64,000 bases of DNA from Anthoceros angustus (Eukaryota; Streptophyta; Anthocerotopsida; Anthocerotales; Anthocerotaceae). Shown here piece by piece: positions 44,626-55,304 of the stretch (positions are counted from its first letter, which is position 1; each line of letters opens with the position of its first letter). The notes under the pieces are model-generated. The model saw only the letters and a list, made by a program, of their open reading frames with translations, made no database searches and had not been told where the DNA came from. The position numbers and the translations under genes were made by a program. Where the stretch lies: assembly GCA_010909165.1 (NCBI GenBank), contig VJWM01000304.1, positions 1 through 64,000 of the forward strand. Direction: 5' to 3'.

Positions 44626-45600
44626 TCGTAAGAATTTTCCTAGCCAAGTGTCAAAACGAGGCATGCATCTTGGCATACAGTCCACCAGAAGCGCCCACAA
44701 GTACGTTATCCAAATGTCCTCTTTGCACAAGGTGAGTGCAACCGCCTTCCTCAGAAGGCACCAATGCTTGCACATGCCTTCAAAAGGCAAGCAAAAGTAA
44801 CCTCATCAGCCACAAGTGCCCTCCTGTATCGTCCATACAAAAATAGCGCCTCTTGACCAAGCCCTTCTCGTCCATACCCAAAGAATCGTGGCATTCCAAG
44901 TCACCACATCCTTTGGGCTCAAGCATTGAAAAACTTGATGCGCATCTTCTACTTCGCCACACTTTGCCTACATGTCCACTGTGCAAGTGCCCACAAGTGT
45001 GTTATCTAGTGCCCTCTCTCCACAATCAGGAGTGCAGCCTTCCGTAAGGCACTTGCACAGGCCTTGGAAGGCAAGCAAAGGTAACATGGTTGCCCACAAT
45101 CGTGCCCTCCTTCTCCATTTGTCCATACAGAACAAGCGCCTCTTGGCCAAGCCCATGATTTGCATACCCAACTATCGTGGCCCATGTCACGACATCCTTT
45201 CTAACCTATCGAAAACCGTGTGTCTCTTCCATTCACCGGTTTGCGTACATGTCCACGACTTGGCAATAAACAAGTTCGGTGGAATGTCACTGCAACATAT
45301 CATCGCACTTTTCGCTAGATTCCGTGTCCACAAAGAAATGCACAAGCTTGAAGGGCTGCTACAAAGATGTGGGCATCCGCCTTCACACCGAGCGACACAT
45401 CGATAGTAAAGTTGTATCGCCTCATTAGGCTCCCCATGTGTAGCATGTGCGGAGATTATTGAAAACCACATGAAGGGATTTGGTTTGCCCACCCTCCGTA
45501 GCCTACCTCCTCCATACATACATCCGCAAGATATGGTTCCCCAAGTATGTGATTGACTGCACCAAGTTTGATGTGAGATCATGAACGTCATCCCACAACC
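44600..45600 (-). pseudogene. Pentatricopeptide-repeat (PPR) protein fragment inside the CACTA
   Basis: The minus strand reads PNPFMWFSIISAHATHGEPN (45,475-45,415), then NLFIAKSWTCTQTGEW (45,280-45,235), NTLVGTCTVDM-AKCGEVEDA (45,010-44,950) and SPKDVVTWNATIL (44,905-44,870). This is the P-L-S PPR pattern of organellar RNA-editing factors of plants ('Y.KCG...DA..VF..M...DVV(T/S)WN.MI'). Two ~300-bp segments (from 44,690 and 44,990) are similar to each other, as repeats of a PPR array would be. Stops and shifts are many. A PPR fragment inside a CACTA element suggests capture of host sequence. Confidence 0.75.
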
Positions 45601-47000
45601 ATGTCCTTCTTATCGCACAAAGTTTTAGCACGACATATAAGATGGTGAGGAATAGAATAGTCTATCACGCAGATTTCTGAGCTCCAACGGCCTCGAAGCT
45701 TTCCTACTCACATAACGTCGATGGTTACAGTGTCACGACTCCCATATCCAATCCGCACACCTCCTGTGCGGCTTTGGAGAGCTCGACTTGGAAGGAGAAG
45801 CACAATGACCCACTGCATATTCAAAGAAACAAGCTTCTCATCCAACAAGTCGGCTTGAACATGTTGTTTAACCCGAGGACCTCACCGGACTCCTTGCACC
45901 GAATGTCGTGAGCGAGCTCCTCTTACCTCGCCTAGTTTCCCACGCACAAGAGGGAGTCCTAGGAAGTGGTGATGGGAGGATGCCACTTGGTGTGGTCACA
46001 CCGAGAAGCGGTGGCGCTCAAGTCACACGAGTCCGGTAGTCCTATCTATTCAAATAGGTAGGACTCAAGTCCTTGGTCTTTGGGGTTTGAAGAAGCAGAC
46101 TCAAGTCCTTGGTCTTGGGTTTGAATGATGTTCCTTGGTCCTTGGGAAAGTAGCAAGTAGATAGAAGCCTATTTCGAGTCCTTGGTCTTCGGGGTTCGGA
46201 AGGATGTTCCTTGGTCCTTGGGAAAATGGTATGTAGATAGAATGGTTTGCTTAAGATTGTCTGACTTGGCTTTGCAGGGCAGCTTCCAAGGATTGCTTGA
46301 CTGAGAGAGATTGCCTGACTTTGCTTAGCAGGGCAGCAGTCACATGTTGAGTCAGCGCCGCCTCCCTCTCTCACGCGCCGAGATCTTGGTCGCCTGCACA
46401 CAAGCTCTAACAACGGCACATGGTGTTTAGTTAGTGACTACACACAAGCTCGTGTTTAGTTAGTGACACTAATTCGACCTACAACACAATTAGGGCTTAT
46501 AAATTGAATTCCTTGGATCAAGAAGGTTTGTGTGCATCCCCAATCTCTTATGCTTGGTGCTTTTTAGGCACGCACTTTCACGGGCAAAGGTTGCTAAGCG
46601 CCTTTCTACTAACCCCAACCACCTTGCAATGTAGATGGTACTACGCGTGCGCGGTTGGGTTTGCATTGTCATGCGTAACGCGATAAGGAAACAAGACTTT
46701 TGGCCACAACATTAGTGGTGGGGACGCAGTGGATGCCGTGGTGGAAGGATCCGCCTCTAACGGCTCGGTGGTTGGGTTTAGTAGACAGCGCAAGCCAAGG
46801 AGCCGCTTCCGCTTGTCGACAAGCCTAGCGTGCGTAAAAAATGGGCCACCGTGAAGGCAAAGAAGCGGGAGGGCGTCTCAAAGGAGCGGAAGCGCAAGCG
46901 CCCCTCCTCGAAATGTGAGTTGTGCATCAACGGCTTTGTCAAGCGCGATCGCACGCACCAGTTTGAATCGCCGCCTTCAACTAGTTACGAGCTCTAGGGT
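45600..47000. other. CACTA interior without a recognised gene
   Basis: The stretch contains short duplications ('gactcaagtccttggtcttg' at about 46,066 and 46,091; 'gatgttccttggtccttggg' at about 46,130 and 46,203). No protein was recognised. Confidence 0.4.
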
Positions 47001-47002
47001 CG

Positions 47003-47728
47003 GTGATGATAATGAGCTCTAAACGATGGCTTTTCTTTTCTCACTTGTGTGGTAGGAAAGAAGGGCCACCGATGCGGTGGAGAACAAGCGCCTCCCGATG
47101 CCGTGAGGAGGAGCAGCCTCCTCGATGCCGTGAGGAGGAGCAGCCTCCTCTAATGCCGTGGAGGAGGAGCAGCCTCCTCGATGCCGTGGAGGAGTACCGC
47201 GCCGCCGCTAATCCCATGGCGCCGCCGTGTGGAAGAGCTCGTGCCGCTGCCTGTGGAGAAGCGAACGACTGCCTCAAGTCACCACCACCTCCTCTTAGGT
47301 CTTCGGATGAGAGAACAAGGGCCACCAAGTGGCTTATGTGCACACGCAGACCTTTTGAGAAAGATGATAGCTGCGAAGAAGGCAGCTCGCTTCCTCCCTT
47401 GTCCGTGACACCTGGCTCAAAACTTACCCGGACCTTCAATCCAAAGAATGTCCAGTACTCCCATGCCACCTCCACCACTCCTACTCCTAACCCTTCCGTC
47501 AATGTTGGTTCTCGCAGCTTTGAAGAAGTGCAGCCGGTGATGGAGCAGCCAAGAAGTGGAAAATCCAGTGGAGGAGGGGAGATGGTGGACGGAGATCCGC
47601 CGAATTGCCAAGGAGAAATCGAATTAAAGGGAGATCGCCCAAATGCACGCACGTCATTCCACAATGGACATTCATCTAGAATCGTGTTCTTGGTTTTAGT
47701 TGAAACCGACTTGCTTTTACTTTCATAA
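47003..47728 (+). CDS. Hypothetical protein, 241 aa, in the CACTA
   Basis: An uninterrupted plus frame. The N-terminal part has CREEEQPP repeats from four copies of 'gaggaggagcagcctcctcg' (47,100-47,200). The remainder is Ser/Pro-rich and polar (PSVNVGSRSFEEVQPVMEQP) and ends with a hydrophobic tail. An equally long minus frame overlaps. The position within the CACTA and non-globular composition could fit an accessory protein, but I recognise no domain; it may be chance openness. Confidence 0.3.
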   Translation: MMIMSSKRWLFFSHLCGRKEGPPMRWRTSASRCREEEQPPRCREEEQPPLMPWRRSSLLDAVEEYRAAANPMAPPCGRARAAACGEANDCLKSPPPPLRSSDERTRATKWLMCTRRPFEKDDSCEEGSSLPPLSVTPGSKLTRTFNPKNVQYSHATSTTPTPNPSVNVGSRSFEEVQPVMEQPRSGKSSGGGEMVDGDPPNCQGEIELKGDRPNARTSFHNGHSSRIVFLVLVETDLLLLS

Positions 47729-47734
47729 GCTTGT

Positions 47735-48140
47735 CCAGTGTGTGTGGCCTTGATCACCGACGCCCAATGTTTCTCTTTTTGGTCTCTCAAGCTCGAACAG
47801 TGTGGCCTTGATCCGATGTTTCTTTTTTTTGGTCTGTCAAGCCTAAAGCCGCAAGTGTGTGGCCTTGACTGCCCGTATTTTTCTATTGGTCATCAAGCCT
47901 AAACATGCGTGTGGCCTTGACCGCCGACCGCCTGTTTCTTTTTGGTCTCTCAAGCCTAAAGTGGTGTGTGGCCTTGATGCGTGTTTTTTGGTCTCTCAAG
48001 TCTAAACCGGGCGTGTGTGGCCTTGATCGCCCATGTTTCTCTTTGGTCTCGCAAGCCTAAACAGTGTGTGTGGCCTTGACGCCCATGTTTCTCCTTTGGT
48101 CTCTCAAGCCTAAACAGTGTGTTTCTCGCTTGGTCCGCCT
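47735..48140 (+). repeat. ~55-bp tandem repeats 'gtgtggccttgatcgcccat'
   Basis: Seven to eight units contain 'gtgtggccttga', 'tgtttctttttggtctctca' and 'agcctaaa', at about 47,735, 47,799, 47,858, 47,910, 47,966, 48,018 and 48,069. No coding frame is maintained. Confidence 0.85.
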
Positions 48141-48180
48141 AAACATGCAGTGTGTGGCCCGCTTGGCTAACTGCAAGGAT

Positions 48181-48256
48181 GTACATGCTGCGTGCATGTG
48201 CTCAGACAAGCATGTGGCCTATACATGCCACTTAGCCACATGCACGCAGCATGTAC
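48181..48256. repeat. Perfect 20-bp inverted repeat
   Basis: GTACATGCTGCGTGCATGTG (48,181-48,200) and its exact reverse complement (48,237-48,256) with a 36-base loop that itself contains 'catgtggc'/'catgccac'. It lies just upstream of the transposase-like region. Confidence 0.95.
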
Positions 48257-49600
48257 AAGCATATTCGATGTTTTCCTTCTCATGTGTCGGTTGGATTAAA
48301 GAAGATTCATGCTTATGAAGTGCTCCAATTTCGGTTGAGGTGGGTAATGCGGCACTTCATGGATCCATTGATTGGCAACTTCGGGAGAGAAACTAGAGAC
48401 ACAAGCAATTGTGGAGGCAGCCATTCAAGAGATGTTGGTGGGATTTGGAGCATGGCTCATGTGTGTGACCAAATGTTCAACACCATGTTGCGCAATTGGA
48501 AGAACAATCTTGCAAGATGCGCAAGACAATTTCTTGAGGGTAATCATCCACCTAAGTATAAGCCTCGTGATATCTCGGACCGCTGGGATCGCATTGTGGA
48601 GAATGAAAAGCCAAGGCCGGATGGAGATGTCGCAAAACGCATAGCAATGTTGAGGAAGTTGAACTCGGATGCCCACCGTATGCCCACTTTGGTAATGGTG
48701 GGTTTGTGAAGTTTACAAATCGGTTTTACCAACTCTTTGGTAGACGCCCCACGGAGCAAGAGATGAGGTGGGCAAGAAGGCCGGAAATTGGATAATAAAA
48801 CTTGAAACATATTGGACGGCCGCCAATCTTCCTCATCCGAGCGTTTGGCTCCAACCCCAGAATAGGTGCCAAACAATTGTGGCGGGACCTCAAGGATGCT
48901 GGTTACAAAGATGATGATTTGGATGGTAAGATTTTGATTTGATGTCTTTGCAAGTTTTGATTGTCCTATTTTAACTCGCTTTTTGATTTGCCATAGGAGC
49001 CGTAATATCGGCATTGGAGCGCAAGCAAGTGGACGATGACGGCTGGTTTTGGATTTGCCATAGGAGCCGTATCGGCATTGGGCGCAAGCAAGTGGACGAT
49101 AATGGCTGGTTTTGGACAATTTGGTGCCTAGATTGAAGCCCGGGTTAAGTGAGGATCTTTCTCCTCCGTAGTTCTTATAGAAGATCTTTCAAGTCTGCTT
49201 TGTTGTAACACCGGCTTCTTGGTAACATATTCGATTCTTGCAGAATCGGGTGTGGCCTCCGCCTCGGTGGGAAGCCTTAACCTCCCAAGTGTGGTCAAGA
49301 CCGGTGTGGAACGCCACGATGAAGTACTTGTTGAAGTTGAACCACTCCATCTCATGGAAGAGGTGGAAGAATTTGAAGAGGTTGAGGTATCCTCTCTAAA
49401 TGCAGGAAAAGTTTTTCAATCTCATGGCCTCTCATCGAATCGACGACAGAACTTGAAGCTCAACGCCTTGTGAAGCTAGGTCTGACTACGCCAAAGAGCT
49501 CAAGTCATCAAGGGTGAAGAGCATGAAGAGGAAGGAAATGAGGCTTCAATCAAGTCCAATTTGAAGAGATCAAGGAGCGAGGAATTCTAGTTTGGTGCTT
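48250..49600 (+). pseudogene. Ptta/En/Spm-like transposase region of the CACTA
   Basis: A frame at 48,251-48,709 includes NTMLRNWKNNLARCARQFLE and DISDRWDRIVENEKPRPDGD, then AKRIAMLRKLNSDAHRM. After a shift it continues VKFTNRFYQLFGRRPTEQEM (48,709-48,770) and later ISALERKQVDDDGWFW. The order 'W..WD.+...E....D..+.R....N..NR...' then 'F...YQLFGRRPT..E+' is that of the plant Ptta/En/Spm transposase family domain. A ~70-bp segment is duplicated in tandem at 48,982-49,115. Its location inside an element with CACTA ends supports the call. Broken as written. Confidence 0.5.
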
Positions 49601-49664
49601 TCTTTTAGTTGCTCCTTAGAAACTCTTAGAAATTGATATCGACATCGGCTTTTGTGGGAATGTC

Positions 49665-49780
49665 CCTTTGTGTGTGTCTGGGGAATGGCCCCAATGTTTG
49701 TGAGTGTGTGTGTCCGGGGAATGGCCCCATGTTTGTTTGTGGGAGTCTGTGTCCGGGGAATGGCCCCATGTTTGTGTGTT

Positions 49781-49814
<34 letters not shown>

Positions 49815-49830
49815 TGTGTGTGTGAGTTTT
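49665..49830 (+). repeat. 'gtccggggaatggccccatg' triplication and (TG)n
   Basis: Three units of about 40-45 bp (49,675, 49,713, 49,752) are followed by about 30 bases of TG dinucleotide at 49,785-49,812. Confidence 0.9.
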
Positions 49831-49834
49831 GTGC

Positions 49835-50345
49835 GATGTTGTAATTCCTTTGCAATTGGGATGTTGTAGATGGTTTTGTAAAAGTCGTTGTAAAGCGTGT
49901 ACCCACACCGAGACGCCTCAAACTTAGATGTTGTAATTGCTTGCAATTGGGATGTTGTAGATGGTTTTGTAAAATGTGTCGTGTAAAGTGCTTGTACCCA
50001 CAGAGACGCCTCAAACTTAGATGTTGTAATTGCTTGCAATTGGGATGTTGTAGATGGTTTTGTAAAACAGTTGTAAAGCGTTGTACCCACACCGAGACGC
50101 CTCAAACTTAGATGTTGTAATTGCTTTGCAATTGGGATGTTGTAGATGGTTTTGTAAAATGTGTCGTAAAGTGCGTTGTACCCACACCGAGACGCCTCAA
50201 ACTTAGATGTTGTAATTCCTTTGCAATTGGGATGTTGTAAATGGTTTTGTAAAACAGTCGTTGTAAGCGTTGTACCCACACACCGAGACGCCTCAAACTT
50301 AGATGTTGTAATTCCTTTGCAATTGGGATGTTGTAAATGGTTTTG
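49835..50345 (+). repeat. ~95-bp right subterminal repeats of the CACTA
   Basis: Six units contain 'gatgttgtaattgctt', 'gcaattgggatgttgtagat', 'ggttttgtaaaa' and 'ccgagacgcctcaaacttag'. From 50,345 to 50,638 inverted 'tgccacgtcatcaccgatga' words and 'tttacaacg' lead to the terminus. Confidence 0.9.
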
Positions 50346-50638
50346 TAAAATGGCACCACGTCATCACATGGTGATGTGGCAATGAGGGCCATGTCATCAA
50401 ATTATGCCACGTCATCACCGATGATGTGGCAATGAAGGGCCATGTGGCAACAACATGCCATGTCATCACTTGGTGATGTGGGCGGCGATGTGGCGCCACA
50501 TCATCACACTTTAATGACATGGCACCGAACCGCCATGTCGCAATTTTACAACGCCATGAAGTTTCGTTTACAACGGCGTTGCGCCGCTTTACAACGCCTG
50601 AGGTAACAGCTGTAAAATAAAACCCTCATTTTCTAGTG

Positions 50639-52740
50639 CAACATCCACCACCGGTTTCATCAAAGGTTGAACGAAGAGCGTGTCATGCACAAGGTCGTCA
50701 CTGATGTAGAAGTGGTAGTATTTCTGAATGTTTGCAGCAGGGTTGTCAGCATCTAGGGGCCATTGCGCCTGTAGAAAACCAGAACGAGGATGGAAACCTG
50801 GTCATTCTGCCAATGCATGGACTGGATTTCATCTTGGACTCCAAATGCGTAATTCTGAGAAAAATCCATAACCGAGACAACCACATCAGATGGAAACCAC
50901 TCTAGGCAATGCCGAACTCCAACCGCCATCACGAACAAAGTCATGGAGAATGAAATCCTTCAACTTGCCCTTGAAGAACTCAACAAATTACTGGATGTGT
51001 CTCCATGAAGACAAGTTTGATCCGCTTTCTTATCCCGCCCATCCACATCCTTGCCCACAACTTGGTATTGGAAGCATCTCCATTTTAGAAGAGCATTAGG
51101 TGAACATTTATAGAAGTCTCCAGGACAGTAACTTAAGCTTATTCACCCCACATAGGACACAAGTGCCTTGCAGACATGCGAGCATGCCAATCAGCATCAC
51201 CCTTCGCACAAAGAGCACTTTGACAAAGCCTCACCGACGCCACACATGTGGAGGGAGCATTACAAACAATGGGAGATGTACCCGGCAAAGCATGACCACA
51301 AGAACAATGGCAAAGACCACGGGATGGACACGAGAGAGTCCCACGGAGGCCATTCAACGCATCCTTCAAAAGGCCATCTCCACATGATAGGCAACAACAA
51401 AGATTACGCCTCCGCAGCTCTTCACAAAAATGGCTTCAACTTCTCAAAGCTCCGCTCTACTTGAATGTTCGGTGTTCCTCACAAAAGCGCAGAATTCACC
51501 GCACACATGCGATCCGCCACACCTCGATGAACTTGAACACCAGTACAATTTGCCCACAAGGCCCCAAGCGATGCCTAATTGAAGTTCAGCAACATCTACA
51601 CTAAGCATTTACACGTTGAAATGAGTCGAAAGCTTACAAACCGCCTTTGCTGTGCCACAGCCTACATTTTGGTACATGCAATCACACCTCAAATGAACCA
51701 GAAGACCAAATTTTTCTCATGTCCCCAAGCGATGGCCAACTAAGGTTACAATCAACATGTACACTAGGCATTCACACACACTCGACAAGGAGATGCCCAA
51801 ACAAAGATGTAAAAGGCAACCAGCAATAACATGGATTTGTGCATCACACAAAGGCACAAGACCATGACCCAAACGTACTTGTGACATGTCAAGAAAGTGC
51901 GTGATGTGGTTGATGAAGGTTTTAGCTGCTGTCCGCAGCCGCTTGGTATCTTTTGTGTTTGACGAAGGACGCGAAGCAGATTCCCAAAACTGGACGATGC
52001 TTGCTTTCACATAGGCCGGAAGGATGTCAGACCTTGCTTTCCTTCCAGCCCCACACCATGTTCTCTGGCCTGAAACATATCCTCCCTGCCTGGTGCTCAA
52101 AGCTCGATGGATCTGCCTCCTGCTCACTCCTATGTGCCGAGAAAGGCTCGAAACTGCACCCTTTCCTTGGATATCCTCTCGATAAGATAATGTTGAACAA
52201 GGTGTTCCTTGCCCGCAATTTGTCACCAACTTGAACATCCTTTAAACTTGTGCAAGCCTCACGCACATTCTTCAACAACAATGCTCCCAATTGGTCTTTG
52301 GCATCCCGTCGAGCTCTTGGTCGAAACATCTTCAGAATGGCGGTTACTAAACTTCTCGAATGTCTTGACGACATTCCGTATCCACTTGTAAGCTCTAGAA
52401 ACCGATGACCTAATTTGCGAGCCACATCCCGCTATGACGCATCGAGCATTCCTTAACACCGTAAATGCCATAGCTCCGCTCTAAACTTATACGGACAGAA
52501 GTTTGGGCACCCCGAGTTTCTTGCCAGTAGCTTGCATCCTCTTCTGCTCCACCTTCCTCTCCGCATGGGTCCCCTGCTTGACCTCTCGACTGAGGAATAC
52601 CAAGATTCCTTGTTAGTCTCCTTCCGCAACTCTTGAACACCAGCTTCACTAGAAGATGCTTCACCAGGCACCTGGGCTGGCGCTGGCGTCGACGCACTGA
52701 CCATCGGCTCACTGGCGCTTGATGGTGACCGAGCCATGCC
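50639..52740 (-). pseudogene. HGKG-family (transposase-like) protein, 5' part of the split gene
   Basis: From the N-terminus on the minus strand, MARSPSSASEPMVSASTPAP starts at 52,735. A helical region follows (52,420-52,030, KNVREACTSLKDVQVGDKLR). A helix-turn-helix-like stretch reads LSRHIGVSRRQIHRALSTRQ (52,145-52,085), then SIVQFWESASRPSSNTKDTK (51,990-51,930), a known family block ('FW...+RPSPNKKD'). At 50,865-50,770 comes DFSQNYAFGVQDEIQSMHW followed by NDQVSILV, then after a shift YYHFYISDDLVHDTLF. These are diagnostic family motifs. It ends at 50,639, where the CACTA begins. Several shifts or introns interrupt it. Confidence 0.6.
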
Positions 52741-52749
52741 CGCTACACA

Positions 52750-53735
52750 CACAACCCTAAACAAAAGCACGCTGTTAGACTCCAACTTTGTACCTCGCAA
52801 TGGCCAAGAACAAGGCACAACCCTAAAAGCACCGATCACCAAGCAAGCTCGCGCCCACGGATCCGGTTGTAGGTGTAGACGCTGCGGCGTGTGATCCTAC
52901 AAGGTGATACGATATCGCCACCACCGTGCACATCCGTTCCTCCTCAGGTTCCATGAAAGCCCATCAAGAACCAAGCTTAGAAATACAATGAACCAAGGAC
53001 TACCTAAACCCAATCGCATACCCCCGCCACCTCCGCCTACCACTTCGCCACCTCAATCCACCACTCCCTTGCCAACCCTTGCCACCTGCACCCAGTGTCC
53101 TCCCAACCCACCACTCCCCGCCGCCACATATACCCACCACAGTGAGCTAAGTCCAAAGCTCTCATCAAAGAAAACGTTTATCAACATGCCGCAGATCTAG
53201 GCCTAACCGCTACTCCACATCAGTTCCAGCTCATGCTACATAGTCCCCGGCCCAGACCTCAAGATAAGCCTACCGCCTGTGTGCCGAGATCCGCTCGCAG
53301 CGGTGGTGTGGCGGTGACCTCTGCATAGAACCCTAAATCAAGTGCGGCGTGCGCGCCAACTCAAAATTTGTTGTTACACGCCGACGATCCGCTTTGCTCA
53401 TCTCGTAAATATGCTACAAAATGATTTAGGTAAGGGCAGTGCCCGCCACCGCCTCGTTTCTCGGGCCCACTTCAGAAAACATAGTGTGACAAGTGCCACG
53501 AGTGAGACAATGCCCATCCCAAGTAGTCTCTAAATTTAGACTTTCATTTTGAATATTTTCATGAGTATTTTAATTTTAAATTTTAATCTCATGTAGAAGT
53601 GATATATTTGTATATCTTGTAAAAAAATCAGACAGTTTAGAGAAGAAATAAATTAGTTAAAATTATTAACGTTACATGAGGACAAAATAACAAAGTTTCG
53701 TCCGTTTCTCACTAATGTGAGCACCAAAGCATGCT
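52750..53735. other. No gene recognised; P-rich and AT-rich stretches
   Basis: 52,900-53,200 has a Pro/Thr-rich plus frame of low complexity, and 53,530-53,700 is AT-rich. It would hold the promoter of the split gene if that gene was ever expressed. Confidence 0.4.
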
Positions 53736-53739
53736 TGGA

Positions 53740-53965
53740 CCCGGTAGCCTACGGCGGTAGTCTGCCAGCCTACCGCCCCTTCGGGCTGCCTTCTTGTCTT
53801 GCCTGGGGGTCGTTTGGACCCGTTTCTTTTCCCAGGATATCCTCTATGCTTTCCTAACAGTATCCTTTAACTCCAGCTTCCAAGAATTCAGAAAATTCCC
53901 AGTCATGATCCCTTCCATCGTTTTTAGCCAAAAAAATGAAGTTCGCACTTCCTCTGGCCCTTTTG
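53740..53965 (-). repeat. Family D fragment (D'')
   Basis: The fragment matches 55,930-56,165: 'agtctgccagcctaccgccc', 'cgtttcttttccca.gatat' and the 'cagaaaat.ccca..catg' end. It is a partial second copy separated from the main one by LTR E. Confidence 0.7.
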
Positions 53966-54233
53966 GGCTGGTTGCCCAAACTTTTGCATTCCACGTACTC
54001 CCCTCCTCACCGCTTGCGTCCCTAGCAAACAGTATCTCAATAAGGTACTTCTTAACCCGGGAGGAGTCAGACGCCCGCTGAGGCGTGAGGAAGGGCGGTT
54101 GGTACCCACAAGTTAGGAAGGCGACAAGATCTGGGAAGAGACGAGAGCAAAAGGAGGGGGAGGGAGCCAATCCACAAAGGGAGCGTCACTATCCCAGCAG
54201 GGTGAGGACTAGATATGGTCAAAGACCATAAAT

Positions 54234-55304
54234 GATGGGAGGAAGAATAGAAAGGACAGGTGATGTCGACTGACATCCTTCGAGGATGAACTTAGGTGAA
54301 GTAGCTAGAATAGAATTTACCTAGAGTCAAACAGTAGACTTAGATGCCAGGCCTTAAATACTGGCGGTAGGAAACAATAAAATGGTGGAAAAGGTGACCT
54401 GCAGTAGGGTCACCCAAAGGAGGTTGTATGTGGAAGGCCTCCTATAAGAGGAGGAGGATTTCACAAAGTAAAGTATCACGTCTTGCGCTTCCATACTCGC
54501 AAGTCCTTTGCCCTTGTAAAGGAATTTCGTGCCGGCTGTGAGCCAACACAGCGTCTGGTAGAGAGGAAGTCGCGGTGGTCGGAGTGCTTGGTGGAGGGCT
54601 TGTTCCCTGCAAGTGCCTAAACGAGTTGCTCCCCTTGTGAATGGTTGCTGTGAAATTGCTTCGCTTTGGGTGTGTGGCAATGCCCAGGGAACTCTCGGCT
54701 TAAGGGTAGACTACAGGAAAGACTGGAGGTTCACCGTCATGTCAAACTCATAGCAACCGGCCCAAGGAAGAACTTGCTGGTGGAGGACGACCCCAGGCAG
54801 TTGTGCCGTAAGGGCGAGTCGAAGCCAGTAAGCCCAAACTGAGGTTAGAATAGGAGGAAGAGGAGGAGATGAGTAGAGGATTAGAGTGTAGGTGTTAGTG
54901 GAAGGCCACAGGCAGAGCTTAAGGGACGAATCCCAAATCTGCAAGTAAGAGGGCGCTCCCTGAGGGGAGAAGATTGGTCTTAGAAGTGGGGACGAAATTG
55001 CAGTGTGGATCAGGGGTCCTGTGATAGGCTCGTCGCTAAGGTGACCTCGCAATTGTGTTGTGTCGCTGTAGGTCGAGGATTGGTGATTTTCTGGCAAAGG
55101 TGCAAGTGGTGCACCGCCTGAAGAGGGAGAGTAGAGGGCGCCTTGCTTGTTTAGAAGGTTGAGAAGTTGTGTCACTGCAGCTAGCGATTGTTTTCCACAA
55201 GAATCCGAGCTTTCACACAAGTCTCATGGGACGAAACCCAACGACGGGCGACAAGGGGATAAGTGTGGCGCTAGAGGGGAAGCCTCAAGCCCGGGTTTCC
55301 TCCT
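54234..55304 (+). repeat. LTR E with upstream polypurine tract (solo or 3' LTR)
   Basis: A purine run (54,234-54,260) precedes TGATGTCGACTGACATCC at 54,261. TATAAGAGGAGGAGG follows at 54,441. The 3' end (55,225-55,304) aligns with the end of LTR A (gacgaaaccca..gacg, ggggataagtgtggc, then CTCCTACA against CTCCCACCACA). At about 1.04 kb it lacks the coiled-coil ORF found in LTR A. No internal domain is attached and the flanking 5-mers do not match, so it is a remnant in rearranged DNA. Confidence 0.6.
54438..54452 (+). promoter_or_regulatory. TATA box of LTR E
   Basis: CTCCTATAAGAGGAG has the same inverted-repeat setting (CCTCC/GGAGG) as in LTR A. Confidence 0.5.

Larger units (their letters stand above)
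43524..50638 (+). mobile_element. CACTA (En/Spm) DNA transposon, 7.1 kb
   Basis: The right end reads, on the complementary strand, CACTAGAAAATGAGGG, a textbook CACTA terminus; the left end is CACTGAGGAGG (one base off, or a misplaced/missing base). CAA flanks both sides. Both end regions are arrays of short words (gttgtaaa/tttacaac, atgtggca), as is usual for CACTA subterminal repeats. A transposase-like region of the Ptta/En/Spm type lies inside. The insertion interrupts a minus-strand gene, whose reading frame becomes continuous when the element and one CAA are removed on paper. It also carries a PPR fragment. Confidence 0.75.

Noticed and set aside
47041-47790. Minus-strand 249-codon frame
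   Set aside because: It overlaps the plus ORF 47,003-47,728, and both are open through the same short repeats; no domain supports the minus one.
49616-50279. Minus-strand frames of 158 and 217 codons
   Set aside because: They lie in the 95-bp subterminal repeats and a TG tract, so openness reflects the repeat.
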